Positions 21,839 to 32,782 of a stretch of 64,000 nt of DNA are shown piece by piece. The notes under the pieces are model-generated. The model was not told the origin of the DNA and made no database searches. It saw nothing but the letters and a program-made list of their open reading frames with translations. A program made the position numbers and the translations under genes. The DNA lies in contig CM066045.1 in the NCBI GenBank assembly GCA_033557465.1, positions 130,345,596 to 130,409,595 of the forward strand, given 5' to 3'. Source of the stretch: Ichthyophis bannanicus (lineage: Eukaryota > Chordata > Amphibia > Gymnophiona > Ichthyophiidae). Numbering within the stretch: the first letter of the stretch is position 1; every line of letters begins with the position of its first letter.

Positions 21839-23504
21839 TTATTAATTATAATTTAATGAGTTATTTTTTTGACGTGAAGGCATATTTTAGAAAAGCCGTT
21901 TGGTGCTCCCAGGATGTTCATGTCAAAATGTCCAGAATTTCATGGGAAGGGCAGCAGAGAAAGTGGACATGTGTAAATACATTCCAAAATCTCTGCCTCA
22001 GAAGATGAATGTTTCTGCAAACATATAAAGAAAATAGGGATATGCATAATAAGGGTCCAGATGCGTGCACAGAGACTGCTGATTTTAGAAACGTGTACTT
22101 GTGAAATGTGAACATCGCGGGGAACAGCAACATAGACATGTCCATGATGATATTTCAGAACATGCGTGTGTATATGTTACCACATGCATGTCCCAGACTG
22201 CCATTCTAGAAGCAGAGATGTGCGCGCTGCAGCAGTATCCAAAGAGACCTTGATTTTCACCTGCTCTCCTCCTAAAAGACGTAAACAATTGTGGTGACAA
22301 GAGGGAAGGTTGGTTATTCTTAATGTTCAAAGCTGGCTGAAAACAAGCACTTTTCAAATTTCTATTTGTGCCAAAGCGCAGGTATAGATATGGATTTTAA
22401 ATATGCGACACCATTCCGGAATCAGAGATGCTCGCAGATCACTATATGGCTGCCCTGGAGATGCTTCTGTCATGCTTCCAGGGCAACCTAGACACGATCA
22501 TGTCAGACACATGTAAAATCAGCCCTATCTAAATGTCTCTTGGATGTGGATGTGATTGGTTCATCTGGCCATTTTCAGACATGCAAATCGCGGATAGAGT
22601 TTCTAAAATGATCCCCTTTAGTGAACAAGCACCACAATAAGAAAGCGTGCAAGAAAATGGAAAAAAAAGGAAAATGATCCAATGGAATCCTAGTGCAACG
22701 CTCATTTGCACAAGGATCCTGGAAAGCAGATACATAGTGATGTATTGGTGATATCTTCCCACCCCCCTCCTCCCAATAGACTGAAGCTTATGGGGAATAA
22801 TGCTGGACGCAGTGTGAGAGAGAGCTACTACGGGGCATGTGTGGTTAAAGGCACTCGCCATGGTGCTATCCCATGGTCTCGAGCCTATTTTCTTCTGAGT
22901 ACTACAGTGCCAGCTGTGCACAGAAAGACAATGGTGATAAGCATTTGCTTGTAGATGCCACATGTGTTTCTGTAAGATGGCAGGGGTATGCAAGGACCCT
23001 CTTTTTCTTGAATGGTTAGGATGTAAGAACTTTTATTATGGAAAAACAGACATAGGCAGTAAAAAGCAGAGGGTGAAATGACCTGTGAGAGCCATTCTGT
23101 ATTAACTCTGGGGAACGATGGGATGGAAGTAAGAATGCAGCACCAAGATATGAAGGGGCTTGACCTAGAGCAGAGGGACCCAGGAGGCCAAGTATGTTAT
23201 AAACTGTGTGAGGCAACAGGAGTGTGTGAGCAATTACTTTCAGGGGATTTGCATCAGGACATGTTCAATGTTAAGAGACCAAAAGTTTGTCATTTTATGT
23301 TGGAGGTTAGATCCATGAAGGAAAACATGCTAGATCTGATCTGTTAAGTTATGTTTCTTAATATGTAATTGTAAGAAAACTAAAAATCTTTCAATTAAAA
23401 AAAAAAGAGAGAAAGCAAACACTGGACAACAAATTTGTTCAAAAGTTTTGCCTCCTGGAAAAGTTTTGTTAATTATGATAGACAGCTTCAAGCTGAACAC
23501 AAAT
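21839..23504. other. Unassigned DNA
   Basis: No gene. The segment 'gccctgga...tccagggc' at 22453-22486 is a short inverted repeat. A 154-codon minus frame over 22529-22993 shows no domain and is left out. Confidence 0.35.
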
Positions 23505-23640
23505 ATTTATTTATTTCATTTTTAATTTATTTAACAGGTTTTTATACCGCCTTATGATAGATTTAAAGCAGTTTACATTACAACATGAACAAGAAATATA
23601 CATTGAACAGGGTCAATCGACTTGGAAGATTATAAAGGGG
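23505..23640 (-). mobile_element. L2-like 3' end
   Basis: 'atttatttaacaggtttttat' then 'accgccttatgatag' and 'gcagtttacattacaac' read in reverse as an L2-type 3' UTR with an (AAAT)n tail. The upstream limit is uncertain. Confidence 0.6.
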
Positions 23641-23969
23641 TGCCCTATGACTTAAAGGGATAGTAGCCATAGAGTAGATAACAGAAGAATATATCTACTT
23701 AAGTAAATGCTGTGTTAAAATCAAGGCATCTATTAACAGCAAGGAAAGTTCAGGGTGAGGACAGGTTGTGAAAAGGAGCGCGGGGAATGTCGGGGATCTA
23801 CTAACAGTCAATACATGAGACTTGTAGTGTGTGTTCTTAATATGATTTCAGATTGATTGTATCACACAGGAATTTGGAGAAACAATTTTGACTGAATTTA
23901 GAATGTTTAATTGCACAATGATCCTGACATATTGCACTAGTTCACCCGAGCTAAAAATGTTTTTCTCCT

Positions 23970-24160
23970 GATTTTCATTTGTACTCGGCATCAGATGCTT
24001 TATAGCGGCCAGCATTGATGGGCTCCAGTTGCCTTTTCCATCGTTGCAATGTCCTGGTGAAACCTTTCACCATGTCCATCTCTGACTGCACCAAGATTAG
24101 CAGGGAAGAAGTGCTAGAGTGAATGCAGACAATGAATCTTCAGCGACATGTTGCACGTCA
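23970..24160 (-). pseudogene. Relic of a widespread mobile-element-linked coding family
   Basis: The minus strand reads NMSLKIHCLHS, a stop, HFFPANLGAVRDGHGERFHQ, then DIATMEK. From memory, a close version of this segment (NLGAVSDEHGERFHQDI) occurs in many uncharacterised arthropod, cnidarian and fish proteins that look transposon-borne. I cannot name the superfamily. Stops follow the HS and the CWPL segments, so this copy is dead. Confidence 0.5.
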
Positions 24161-24589
24161 TGGTTTTGTATGTTTGAAATACTGTTTGCTGCACCTGTTA
24201 GCTATGTGTGCATAATGTTGTTCGAACTCCTTTTCAGGAAGTGTTTTCTTTTTGAAACTTGTTAAATCTTGATTTAAAAAAAGGTAACTGCCTTTTTCTC
24301 CTGCAAAATTCCACACAGCCGGCTCCCTCAGCAACTGGCTACTAGATGCATTGCTTCAGGAGCCCTTCTGCATGGTGCTCTGCATTCACCACTGGACACT
24401 ATATATACAAGAGGAAGGGTTTCTCCTTATTCAGCTCCAAAGGTACTACCTACTTCTCTCTTCCTGCTTCCTTTCAGGCATAAGGAACAGGAAACTTCAC
24501 TAATCCTTCCCCAAAACTCTTCAGAGAGACAGGATGCAGAACTGTCTCCTCCTCTCACTCTGAACAACTCTACAACTCTAGCCATCTTA

Positions 24590-24652
24590 CTGGGAAGACT
24601 AGATGGACCATGCAGGTCTTGATCTGCCATCATTTAATATGCTGCTATCTTC
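24590..24652 (+). mobile_element. CR1-A 3'-end fragment
   Basis: 'gaagactagatggaccatgc' followed by 'ttgatctgccatcatttaa' matches the CR1-A 3' UTR in the opposite orientation to the 0.5 kb copy. Sequence back to about 24440 may belong to the same insertion. Confidence 0.7.
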
Positions 24653-24827
24653 AACCTGATCCCGGTGACTGGAGCCAGTGATTAGAATCCCTGATCGGTC
24701 ACTGGGATGTACCATTCTGGTCATGCCTGAAGAAAGCAAAGTGGTTCATTCCACTCTACACTCCTCTCTAGCCCTACCCTTTCTGCTGGAAGGCACACAG
24801 AAGATAATGCAAAGGCCCTTTTCCATA

Positions 24828-25112
24828 TGCAAATGCAGGATCATACCTAGCCCTGTGCGAGTGGTGCGGCCGCACAGGGCTCAAAGGCTTAAGGGGCGCA
24901 TTTTAGCTATCTTCCGTTGCCTGCCGCCACCACTTTTTCTTCGCTCAGCGGCGGCAGGCAATGGCAGGACAGTTAAAATGTGCCCTTTAAGCCTTCTCGC
25001 TGGCATGCACATCGGGCGTGCCCCTTCTCTCCCGCCGTGGGGGAGGGGGCGCGCGCCCGATGTGCAAGTCGCACAGGACGCGATCTTCACTCGGTACGGC
25101 CCTGTGCAAATG
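24828..25112. mobile_element. hAT-type MITE with perfect 8-bp target duplication
   Basis: The element proper is 24836-25104 (269 bp). It begins CAGGATCATACCTAGCCCTG and ends CTCGGTACGGCCCTG. Both sides carry TGCAAATG (24828-24835 and 25105-25112), an exact 8-bp duplication. The interior is GC-rich and folds: 'ttgcctgccgcc' pairs with 'ggcggcaggcaa', and 'ttaaggggcgcattttaa' with a counterpart near 24977-24994. It has no coding capacity. Confidence 0.85.
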
Positions 25113-25209
25113 ACCTCAGACCTTAGTCCTCTTGGCTGCTTTGGATATTGGTGGCCATACCATTTTTCTCTCTTACTGACCCTCACTTCTTCACCAGTTC
25201 ACATAACCT

Positions 25210-25215
<6 letters not shown>

Positions 25216-25249
<34 letters not shown>
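25216..25249. repeat. (GT)n microsatellite
   Basis: About 17 GT units. Confidence 0.9.
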
Positions 25250-25256
<7 letters not shown>

Positions 25257-26482
25257 CTGATTGCTGACCCCCATCATCTACCTGTGTGAGCCGGGATCCC
25301 TGATGCCACTTAATTCTTAGCCCACTGTACAGTTGCTCTATTGAGTCATTTGAGCTTATCCTCTGCGGACAGGCTATATGCTGTTCCGTCTTTTTTTCTC
25401 CCTCCCTTACCCATCCTTCGGAAAGATTCCAACTGTAGGTCCTTCCGCCCAAACCTCTGGGGTATAAAGTCCCTTTGTTTCCCCTTCATTCTTGAACTTT
25501 CCCAACTCAGAACACAGCTGTTACATCACATTTCCCCTTGCACTCCATGTTATCTGCTCTTGAAAGTTCAGTGTTATGGCATTGTTATGGGTGGCCTATA
25601 ACTGTAGGATTTACCCTGTGCTGTTTTGATCTTTGTCAAAATGGTTGGTCAATAATGTTAAAGGACTTGAATGTTGTGTCTAATCATACAGAAACAGCAA
25701 CATAATTAAAAAAGAAAGACGTAATAAAAATAATGTGCATTGTATGGCACCATGGTGCTTCTGATTGCTTTTAAATAGATTTCTCTTAATTGCGCGACAG
25801 TAAGTTTCCTATCCCAGAATCTGGCACTGCCAACAGAAGGAAGGTAATCAGTGGCATACCTGTAATCGGTACCTTTCTGTGGGAGGAGGAGTGGGGAGAA
25901 TATTTAAGGCCTACCCATTTACTTGAAAAGAAAATGGCTTGAATTTCCAGCAGCTATTTGATGCTGAAATCTGACAATTAGATTTAGTTATTAGATTTGT
26001 GGAGTCTCACTACGTACTGAAGGACCAAGAAAGCAGTTTGAAACCTAAGAAGTAATAGCTTAGTGACCCAAGCTGATACTTTGAAATAGTTTTTTTTTTT
26101 TTGTTGGCTTATAGTAACTGAAAAAGTAAGCAAAGGACTTAATTGCTATGTAATAGTTTATAATATACCGTCTTAGTTCATCAAAATGCCAAACTGCTGT
26201 GTTCTGCCCCATACGTTGTTGGCTGCATGCCTAAGTTTTTTCTTTGATTCTGCTTTGAAAAAAGGCATTCCAGTAACATTAAACACATTTCCCCAGGAAA
26301 AAGATTTTATGTATTCTGTCTGCCAGCTGAATTTCTCCATGTTGTATTGGGCCGTCCTTGCCACTTTAAAGAGTAGAGCCCTAGGCCTAAGCCTAGCACC
26401 CATCCTGAAGTATAAGTGACTTGGTAACAATTAAAAAAAAAAAGAAGCTCTCTAATGTTTGGACTCAAGTGTATGCATGTGC
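25250..26482. other. Unassigned DNA
   Basis: No gene or named repeat recognised. Poly(T) at 26089-26102 and poly(A) at 26431-26442 may mark ends of old retroposons. Confidence 0.35.
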
Positions 26483-26502
26483 CCTTCCACGCAGTAAGTC
26501 TA

Positions 26503-26590
26503 TAGTACCTGTATTCCAGGGAGGTCTCTCCAAGGCCCAACCCTGCTTAGCTTCTGAGATCAGGCTTATTCAGGGCAGTAAAGCTATAGT
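26503..26590 (-). repeat. 5S-rRNA-derived SINE head
   Basis: In reverse this reads 'gaagctaagcagggttgggc' then 'ggagagacctccctggaata', the 3' half of 5S rRNA with its internal control region. About 15 bases of the normal 5S are missing in the middle. Such 5S-like heads mark SINE3-type elements. The SINE body was not recognised next to it. Confidence 0.7.
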
Positions 26591-28119
26591 TTAGCCTCAA
26601 GAGACGCAGCAAATAGCAGAGTTCCTGCTTTGTGATACCTTACCTCTACTAGCTACCTGTGCTTTTGATTGGATCTCTGTTGTTTTTTTACTTCTTGTGA
26701 TCTGTATTTGGGTGATGTGCCTGCATGTATACCAGCTCGAAATCCATGGAAGGTAACTGGGCCAGCCTGACATTTAAAAATAATGCAGCAGAGTTTCTTG
26801 GGTAAAAAGACCTCGAGCAGAGCCCCACAAACCATCCGTGGGTGGGTCCTGATATATACCAGAAGCTGTTGAAAGCTTTTTCTCCGTCTTTTACAACTAG
26901 TTAAACAGTTTTGAGTGCGGGCCCATTTAAATGGTTCATTATGGAAAGAGCTTTATTTCTTAAGTGAAATCTGTTTTGATGCATAGAAGCTAATTTCAAT
27001 CAGAGCCGTGCAGACCTGGAACAGCATAAATAAACAGCTGCATGAAGTGGGATTTTCAATTTTTGAGGAAAAGAGAAGAAAGCAGTTAATTGGCAATTTA
27101 GTTCCTTGGTCTGTGCGAAGACTCCCACTCTAGTGTGAGAGTTTGATGTACAATGTCTAATTAGCAAAGGAGAAGCAGTAACAGTGGAGGGAAGCGCAAT
27201 GATTTGGCATCGTCAGAAATTCAGGTTTCATACTACATTCTCTTCAATTAGATGCTGTTCCAAGTCAACAGAGCTGATCAAGTCTATATGAATGGAGCTA
27301 CCTGATAACGAGCAAGGGTGGCCATGTCTCTGGCATCTTCCATTTAAGGTGACGGCAGCTTTCCCATGGCAAGCCATGTCTAGCATTAAGGATGTGCATT
27401 CAGGTCATTACAGTGCTTTAAATTTAGTGCATTCCTAATCTATTTAATGCATGCTAAATTGATTAGACACGTTCAAAGATGTCCATGCACATTTAGATCT
27501 TTTATTAAAGCAAATATGTGAAATTAACCAAACACAAGTCCTAAAATCTAGAAAGAAGGCTAAATGAGCCAAAAATATTTGCAAGGGCATATCCCTATAG
27601 CATAGCTGTATGCTTTCCAACACCTTGGTCCTTGTCATGAACTCCCTCTGCCTTGATTTATGAAGAAGGTAAATGAAATTCAATAATGGCAAATCTCCTA
27701 ATGTCATGAAAGTGGTCAGAATTCCATATGCTGGTAACCCTTCGCTTCATCTCTCTGCAGAACTGATGGTTTCCAGATGATGTTTACATATAGCTGATAT
27801 ACAATAAAGGAGTCAAGCATATGGATAATATTATGCTGTGCTCCAGTGAGTGGAGAGAATTCACATATTGTGACCTCTACCAGACGTGCAGCATTGGATA
27901 ATAAAAATGGCATATGCATTTTTAATGGAGTAATGAAAAGAACAGGACGATTTATCATGGGGGGAATGAAAGCGCAGTCAGAGGCCTCCTTTCGGAATCA
28001 TCCTTTCGGGAACATCAGGCAGGTTAAAATAGCCACCATGAGACACATAAAATAAAATGCAACATGGCCAGTTGTCAGTAGGGTTCTCTAATGGTATTTA
28101 ATAGTTTCACCACATAGCC
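26591..28119. other. Long single-copy-looking stretch
   Basis: The part 26880-27400 has no repeat hallmark and holds several TTAATTGG, CTAATTAG and CAATTTAG words, typical of homeodomain sites in developmental enhancers. It is a candidate conserved non-coding block. No exon was seen. Around 27400-27480 short ATTTAGTGCATT words recur as loose inverted repeats. Confidence 0.3.
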
Positions 28120-28284
28120 TTACGACACATAAATTGGACCATGACCGGGAGGCCCATTCAGCTTGGAAAGCAATGTACAATCAGCAGCGTAAATTCCACC
28201 CAAGCAGCCCCCCATGGCGGAGGGGGCCTGACAGGAAGAGGGCCCACTTCCTTTAAAATATTTGCCACGCTGCTTCTGCTCTTC

Positions 28285-28425
28285 TTTTACGTTTTGAGGC
28301 CTGGCAGCCATCACCTCCCAGCTGCTGCCGGGCCAAAGTCTCATGATTACAGCTGCACTGTGAGACTTCGGCCCAGCAGTGGCCGGGAGGTGACAGAGGC
28401 AGCTTGGCGCACATATTAAAGTAAG
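28285..28425. repeat. Inverted repeat, probable MITE interior
   Basis: 'cacctcccagctgctgccgg' pairs with 'ccagcagtggccgggaggtg', and 'aaagtctca' with 'tgagacttc'. The sequence around it (28140-28530) is GC-rich and repeat-like, but termini and a target duplication were not found. Confidence 0.5.
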
Positions 28426-28811
28426 TTTGTCCATATGAACGGAGGTGCTGCACCATCCCTCTGCGCAGGGAGAGGAAACTGCGCTGCTGCCACCGTGACA
28501 TTGAGAAGGCCTCAGGAAAAATTTGCATGGCAGCCCCTCATTAGAACTTAAGCCACTATACAGAACTCTTGGCCATGGTGAATCACTGCTGAATATCAGG
28601 TGGGGAACCTCTGGTCATCCAAGGCCACAAACTGTTAGCTATTTAGGATCTCCCTAAAGAATATTCAAAAGATTCGCATCCACGCTGCCTTTATTGTTGG
28701 ACTATATATACATCAGGGATGTCCTTAAAACCTGACCAGTATTCATCCCTCAAAGGCTGGAGATTTCTCACTGCTGATGTAAAGGTTCTGAGTAACATAG
28801 CGTCAATACAG

Positions 28812-28910
28812 TTAAGAACATAAGAAACCCCATACATGGTCAAACCAATGGTCCATTGAGTTCAAACAGCATCCTGTTTTGGACAATGGCCGAGTCAAAT
28901 CATTTGGAAG
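28812..28910 (-). mobile_element. CR1-B 3'-end fragment
   Basis: 'aagaacataagaaaccccat' and 'ggtccattgagttcaaacag' are the antisense of the CR1-B 3' UTR and tail. Confidence 0.75.
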
Positions 28911-29472
28911 TGTGCAGCAGATTCTTACCGGAATATCCATTCCCCGTTGCTCCCTTGCAAAATGAAGGGAAATTATTTCTCCAATGTGGTTGACATTTTC
29001 CAAATATTCATAATGCTGTCCTGACTGGTCCTATACCCCCAAAATCATTAATAATTTTGCCACCATCTTTTCATACTGTGCCATTATCAAGCATGTGATT
29101 GATAGAAGAAATCTTTATCCTTTTTTGCAAACATAGATTTTCCATTTTTGTGTGGTTAACATTTTAAAATTAGCTCTTGTTTTCTAGACATCTTACAGCC
29201 TCTTCTCAGGATGGGTTCACTGAGTTTTCTAATGCTAGCTTATAGCCACTTTTCCCTTTATGAATGGACTTTGTTTATATTCAACTTTCTTTGAAAATGG
29301 AGGCAGGAGACCTTTTGCATTACCTTTATTGTTTTACCATTTATCAATGGCTTATTTGAAAACTGAATCCATTACAGCTATAACGACTTGCAGAAACCTG
29401 TAAGACGTTTGTGATGGCTCTAGCATTTGCCATACTCCTGGCCATGTCTCATCCTGACCCAGGCACACACCC
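28911..29472. other. Unassigned AT-rich DNA
   Basis: No gene or named repeat seen. Confidence 0.35.
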
Positions 29473-29631
29473 TTCAGAGAGCTTTAAGTTTAAATTTAAA
29501 ACTCAGTCAGAGCCTAATATCAGCAGAGAGCTTTTAGTTGAAATTTAAAAACAGCAGAGAGCTTTTCATTTAAATTTAGGTCTGTCAGGGCCTAGTATCA
29601 GCAGAGAGCTTTTAATTTAAATCAACTCAGA
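29473..29631. repeat. Imperfect tandem repeat (CAGAGAGCTTTT units)
   Basis: Four units start at about 29473, 29522, 29552 and 29599, each CAGAGAGCTTT followed by an ATTTAAAT stretch. Spacing alternates (49, 30, 47 bp), so a composite unit was duplicated. It lies about 0.7 kb upstream of a CR1-B ORF1 and could belong to that element's 5' leader. Confidence 0.6.
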
Positions 29632-30188
29632 GTATAGTTTAGCATAGAAGGAAGAATAGGGTAAAATATAATTTGAGTTGAAAGAAAGAAATTGTTTTTA
29701 GAATCTTTACAAAGAGGCCTTCCACTTAGGAGGCAAGAGATCTGGGAATTTGTTTCAAATAGGTATTAAAGAGATGTGAAAGGTCAAAGGGGCAATTTGA
29801 AATGGAGGGCTGTGTGAATCACCCAGGAAAATGTTAACAGATTACCTTAGAAGCACAGGTCTGGGACCTGTGTAGTAAGCCAGCCTTTACTAAGCCCACT
29901 CCAGGCATAATCTTAGGTTTATAGGCTCTTAAGCCTATTAAGGGTGGTCAAAGTCACTTTCAGGTTCAGCTGGTTATCATCACCAGGAATAGATTAAGGC
30001 CCTGAAGTTAATTATTCTTGAGGTAAACAAAGTCCCTTAAAGGTAATTGGTATAGTTGTATCAGTACAAGTATCTCTAGCAACTTTAAGTAAACAATTTA
30101 AATAGCTAAACAAAACCTTAAAACTAAGATGCAGACAGCAGTCCGGTAGCAAGGCAGGGGCTATCCTATCTTTTGCACTGAATGTAAC
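29632..30188 (+). other. Possible 5' leader of the CR1-B element
   Basis: No gene. The position directly upstream of ORF1, on the coding strand, suggests a CR1 5' UTR, but no other copy in the window confirms it. Confidence 0.3.
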
Positions 30189-30291
30189 ATGTACGTAGGA
30201 AGGGGTGCACCTACTCCTGTCATATTGCTGGGCAGACTCGATGAACCATACTGGTCTTTATCTGCCGTCATTTACTATGTTACTATGTACG
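30189..30291 (+). mobile_element. CR1-A 3'-end insertion with target duplication
   Basis: About 90 bp of CR1-A 3' UTR ('gggcagactcgatgaaccat' and 'tctttatctgccgtcattta') plus ACTATGTT tail units. ATGTACG stands at 30189-30195 and again at 30285-30291, where it overlaps the tail. This looks like an extremely 5'-truncated insertion just upstream of CR1-B ORF1. Confidence 0.75.
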
Positions 30292-30311
30292 ATTTTCTCA
30301 CACTTGGTGAG

Positions 30312-31140
30312 ATGTCTTACATGTGCACTAGGTGCAGGAGCTCTTTGCCCTCAGGGAATGAGTCCGATCTCTGGAGGCTAGAGTAGCAGACTTGGAGGAC
30401 ATAAGGAAAACAGTGAGATACATAGACGAGAACTACAGGGACATAGTACTGAAGTCCCACCTCCAATCTGGCAGCATCTCAGTTGCCATGGAGGAAAGAG
30501 ACCACATGAAAGGAGCCTATCACCTTAGTGTGACAGAAAGTGATCCTGTAGCTAGGACCTGCCCGCCAGGAGATGTAAAACCCTCTTGCACTGAGGAGGT
30601 TTCTCCAGGGCCATGTGCCCAAGAGGGAAGGGTTAGGAGAGCAGTTATAGTTGGCGATTTGATCATTAGACATGTAGATAGCTGGTTGAGTGGTGGACAT
30701 GAGGACTGCCAGGTAACATGCCTACCTGGTGGAAAGGTATGGACCTCATGCACCACCTAGACAAGGTTTTAGATAGTGCTGTAGAAGAGTCTGTTGTCTT
30801 GGTAATGTTGGCACCAATAACATAGGAAAATGTGGGAGGGAGGTTCTGGAGGCCAAATTTAGGTTTTTAGTAGGAAGTTGAAATCCAGAACTTCAAGGGT
30901 AAAATTCTCTGAAATGCTTCCCATTCCACGCGCAGGACCCAAAAGGCAGGCAATGCTCTAGAGTCTCAATGTGTGGATGAGACGATGGTGCAAAGAAGAG
31001 GGTTTTGGATTTGTTAGGAAATAGGCAACATTCTGGGGAAAAGAGGGGCTCTTCCAAAGGGATGGACTCCACCTTAATCGGGATGGAATCAGGCTACTGG
31101 CAATAACATTTAAAAAGGAGAAAGAGCAGCTTTTAAACTA
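30312..31140 (+). pseudogene. CR1-B ORF1, decayed, SGNH domain without its serine
   Basis: Starts MSYMCTRCRSSLP, a cysteine-bearing N-terminus, followed by a coiled-coil-like RLEARVADLEDIRK. The esterase block I reads RRAVIVGDLIIRHVD: the family's GDS is GDL, so the catalytic serine is replaced by leucine (TTG, one step from the serine codon TCG). Block V, RDGLHLNRDGIRLL near 31056-31097, keeps the Asp-His pair. Between them several frameshifts and stops break the frame after 30760. The role in a live copy would match that of the ORF1 at 3.7-4.6 kb. Confidence 0.75.
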
Positions 31141-31147
31141 GATAGTA

Positions 31148-32782
31148 GTGGAAAAGCTGACAGTCGCCCAAGATCGCATGGTTCGTAAGGATGTATCCTT
31201 GACAGATACTAGCAAAACAGGGAAGTTGGGGCATACCAACATAGAGATTCCAACAAAGAAAAAAGTAACCCAGATGTCCTTTAGTACAGAGTCGAAAGAT
31301 TCCAAATTACACCAATCAACTGATAATGAGATTCATATGAATAAATTACAACCTCTAAAATGCCTGTATGCAAATGCTAGAAGTCTAAAAAATAAGATGG
31401 GAGAGCTAGAATATATAGCCCTAAATGAAAGGTTAGATATTATTGGCATTTCAGAGACCTGATGGAAGGAGGACAACCAATGGGACACTGTGATGCCTGG
31501 GTACAAACTATATCGCAATGATAGAGTAGATAAAATTGGTGGAGAAGTTGCATTCTATGTTAGAGAAGCATTGAGTCACATAGGATTAAAGTTTTGCAGG
31601 AAACAAAATACGCTGTAGAATCTCTGTGGACAGACGTTCCATATAAATGAACAAATGGATGATGAAATGCTAAAATAAATGAGGGAAGCTAACAAAATTT
31701 ACAACACAGTAATAATGGGAGATTTCAATTACCCCAATATTGACTGGGTCAATGTCACAGCAGGACATGCTAGAGAGATAAAGTTTCTAGATGAAATAAA
31801 TAACTGCTTCTTGGAGCAGCTGGTTCATGAAGCTATTTCGGACCTAGTCCTTAGTGGAACACAGGATCTGCTGCCAGAGATAATGGTTTTGGGGCACTTG
31901 GCAATAGTGATCATAGCATGATCGCATTTGATTTAATAAATGGAAGAAAGACTGCTAGGAAATCCACATTTACTACCTGTTAACTGTCAAAAGGGAGACT
32001 GATAAAATGAGGGAAATAGTTAAGAAAAAACTAAAAGAGCAGCTGCAAAGATTAAAGATTTACATCAAGCACTGGCATTGTTTAAAAGTATTATCTTGGA
32101 AGCCTAGACCAAATGTATTCCACTCTTTAAGAAAAGTGTAAGGAAAGCCAAAAACTGACAGCATGGTTTAAAAGCAAGGTCAGAGAGGCTGTTGTTTCCA
32201 AAAAAGCATCCTTCAGGAAATGGAAAAAGGAGCCAAATGATGAACATCAAAAACAACATAAGCCTTGGCAAGTAAGATGCAAGGCATTGATAAGACAGGC
32301 AAAGATAGAATTTGAAAAGAAGCTTGCTGTGGAAGCAAAAACACATAATAAAACCTTTTTCAAGTATATTCGTAGCAAAAAAAAAAAAACCTGTGAGTCA
32401 GTTGGACCACTGGATGATAGAGGGATAATAGGGGCGCTAAGGGAGGACAAGACCAAAGCAGAGAGACTGAATGCTTTGCTTCGGTCTTTACTGAAGAAGA
32501 TGTAGGGAAATTACCTGTGCCTGAAATGGTATATAAAGGCGATGTAGCAGAAGAATTGAAGGAAGTATTGATAAACCGAGAGGATGTATTACAACTGATA
32601 AACCAAAGAGTAGCAAACCACCTGGGCCAGGTAGCATACATCCGAGGGTATTGAAAGAACTGAAATATGAGATTACAGATCTACTATTACAAATCTGTGA
32701 ACTATCATTAAAATCATCTATAGTACCTGAGGATTGGAGTGGCCAATATAACTTTAATTCTTAAAAAGGGTTCCAGGGAAAC
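31148..32782 (+). pseudogene. CR1-B ORF2, first part: endonuclease and linker
   Basis: Endonuclease motifs: LKCLYANARSLKNKMGELE, LDIIGISET (stop where W is expected), PGYKLYRNDRVDKIGGEVAF, NTVIMGDFNYPNIDW, and a damaged SDH region near 31905. The linker carries KKASFRKWKKEPND-like sequence, KTFFKYIRSKK and LDDRGIIGALREDK, and the segment ends near ILKKGSR at 32778. Several stops (31460, 31616, 31676) and frameshifts break it. The frame of 31148 and of 31679 is the same. Confidence 0.75.

Noticed and set aside
22529..22993. 154-codon minus-strand ORF
   Set aside because: No recognisable motif and no homologous neighbour; the amino acid mix looks random and the region has no coding bias that I can see.
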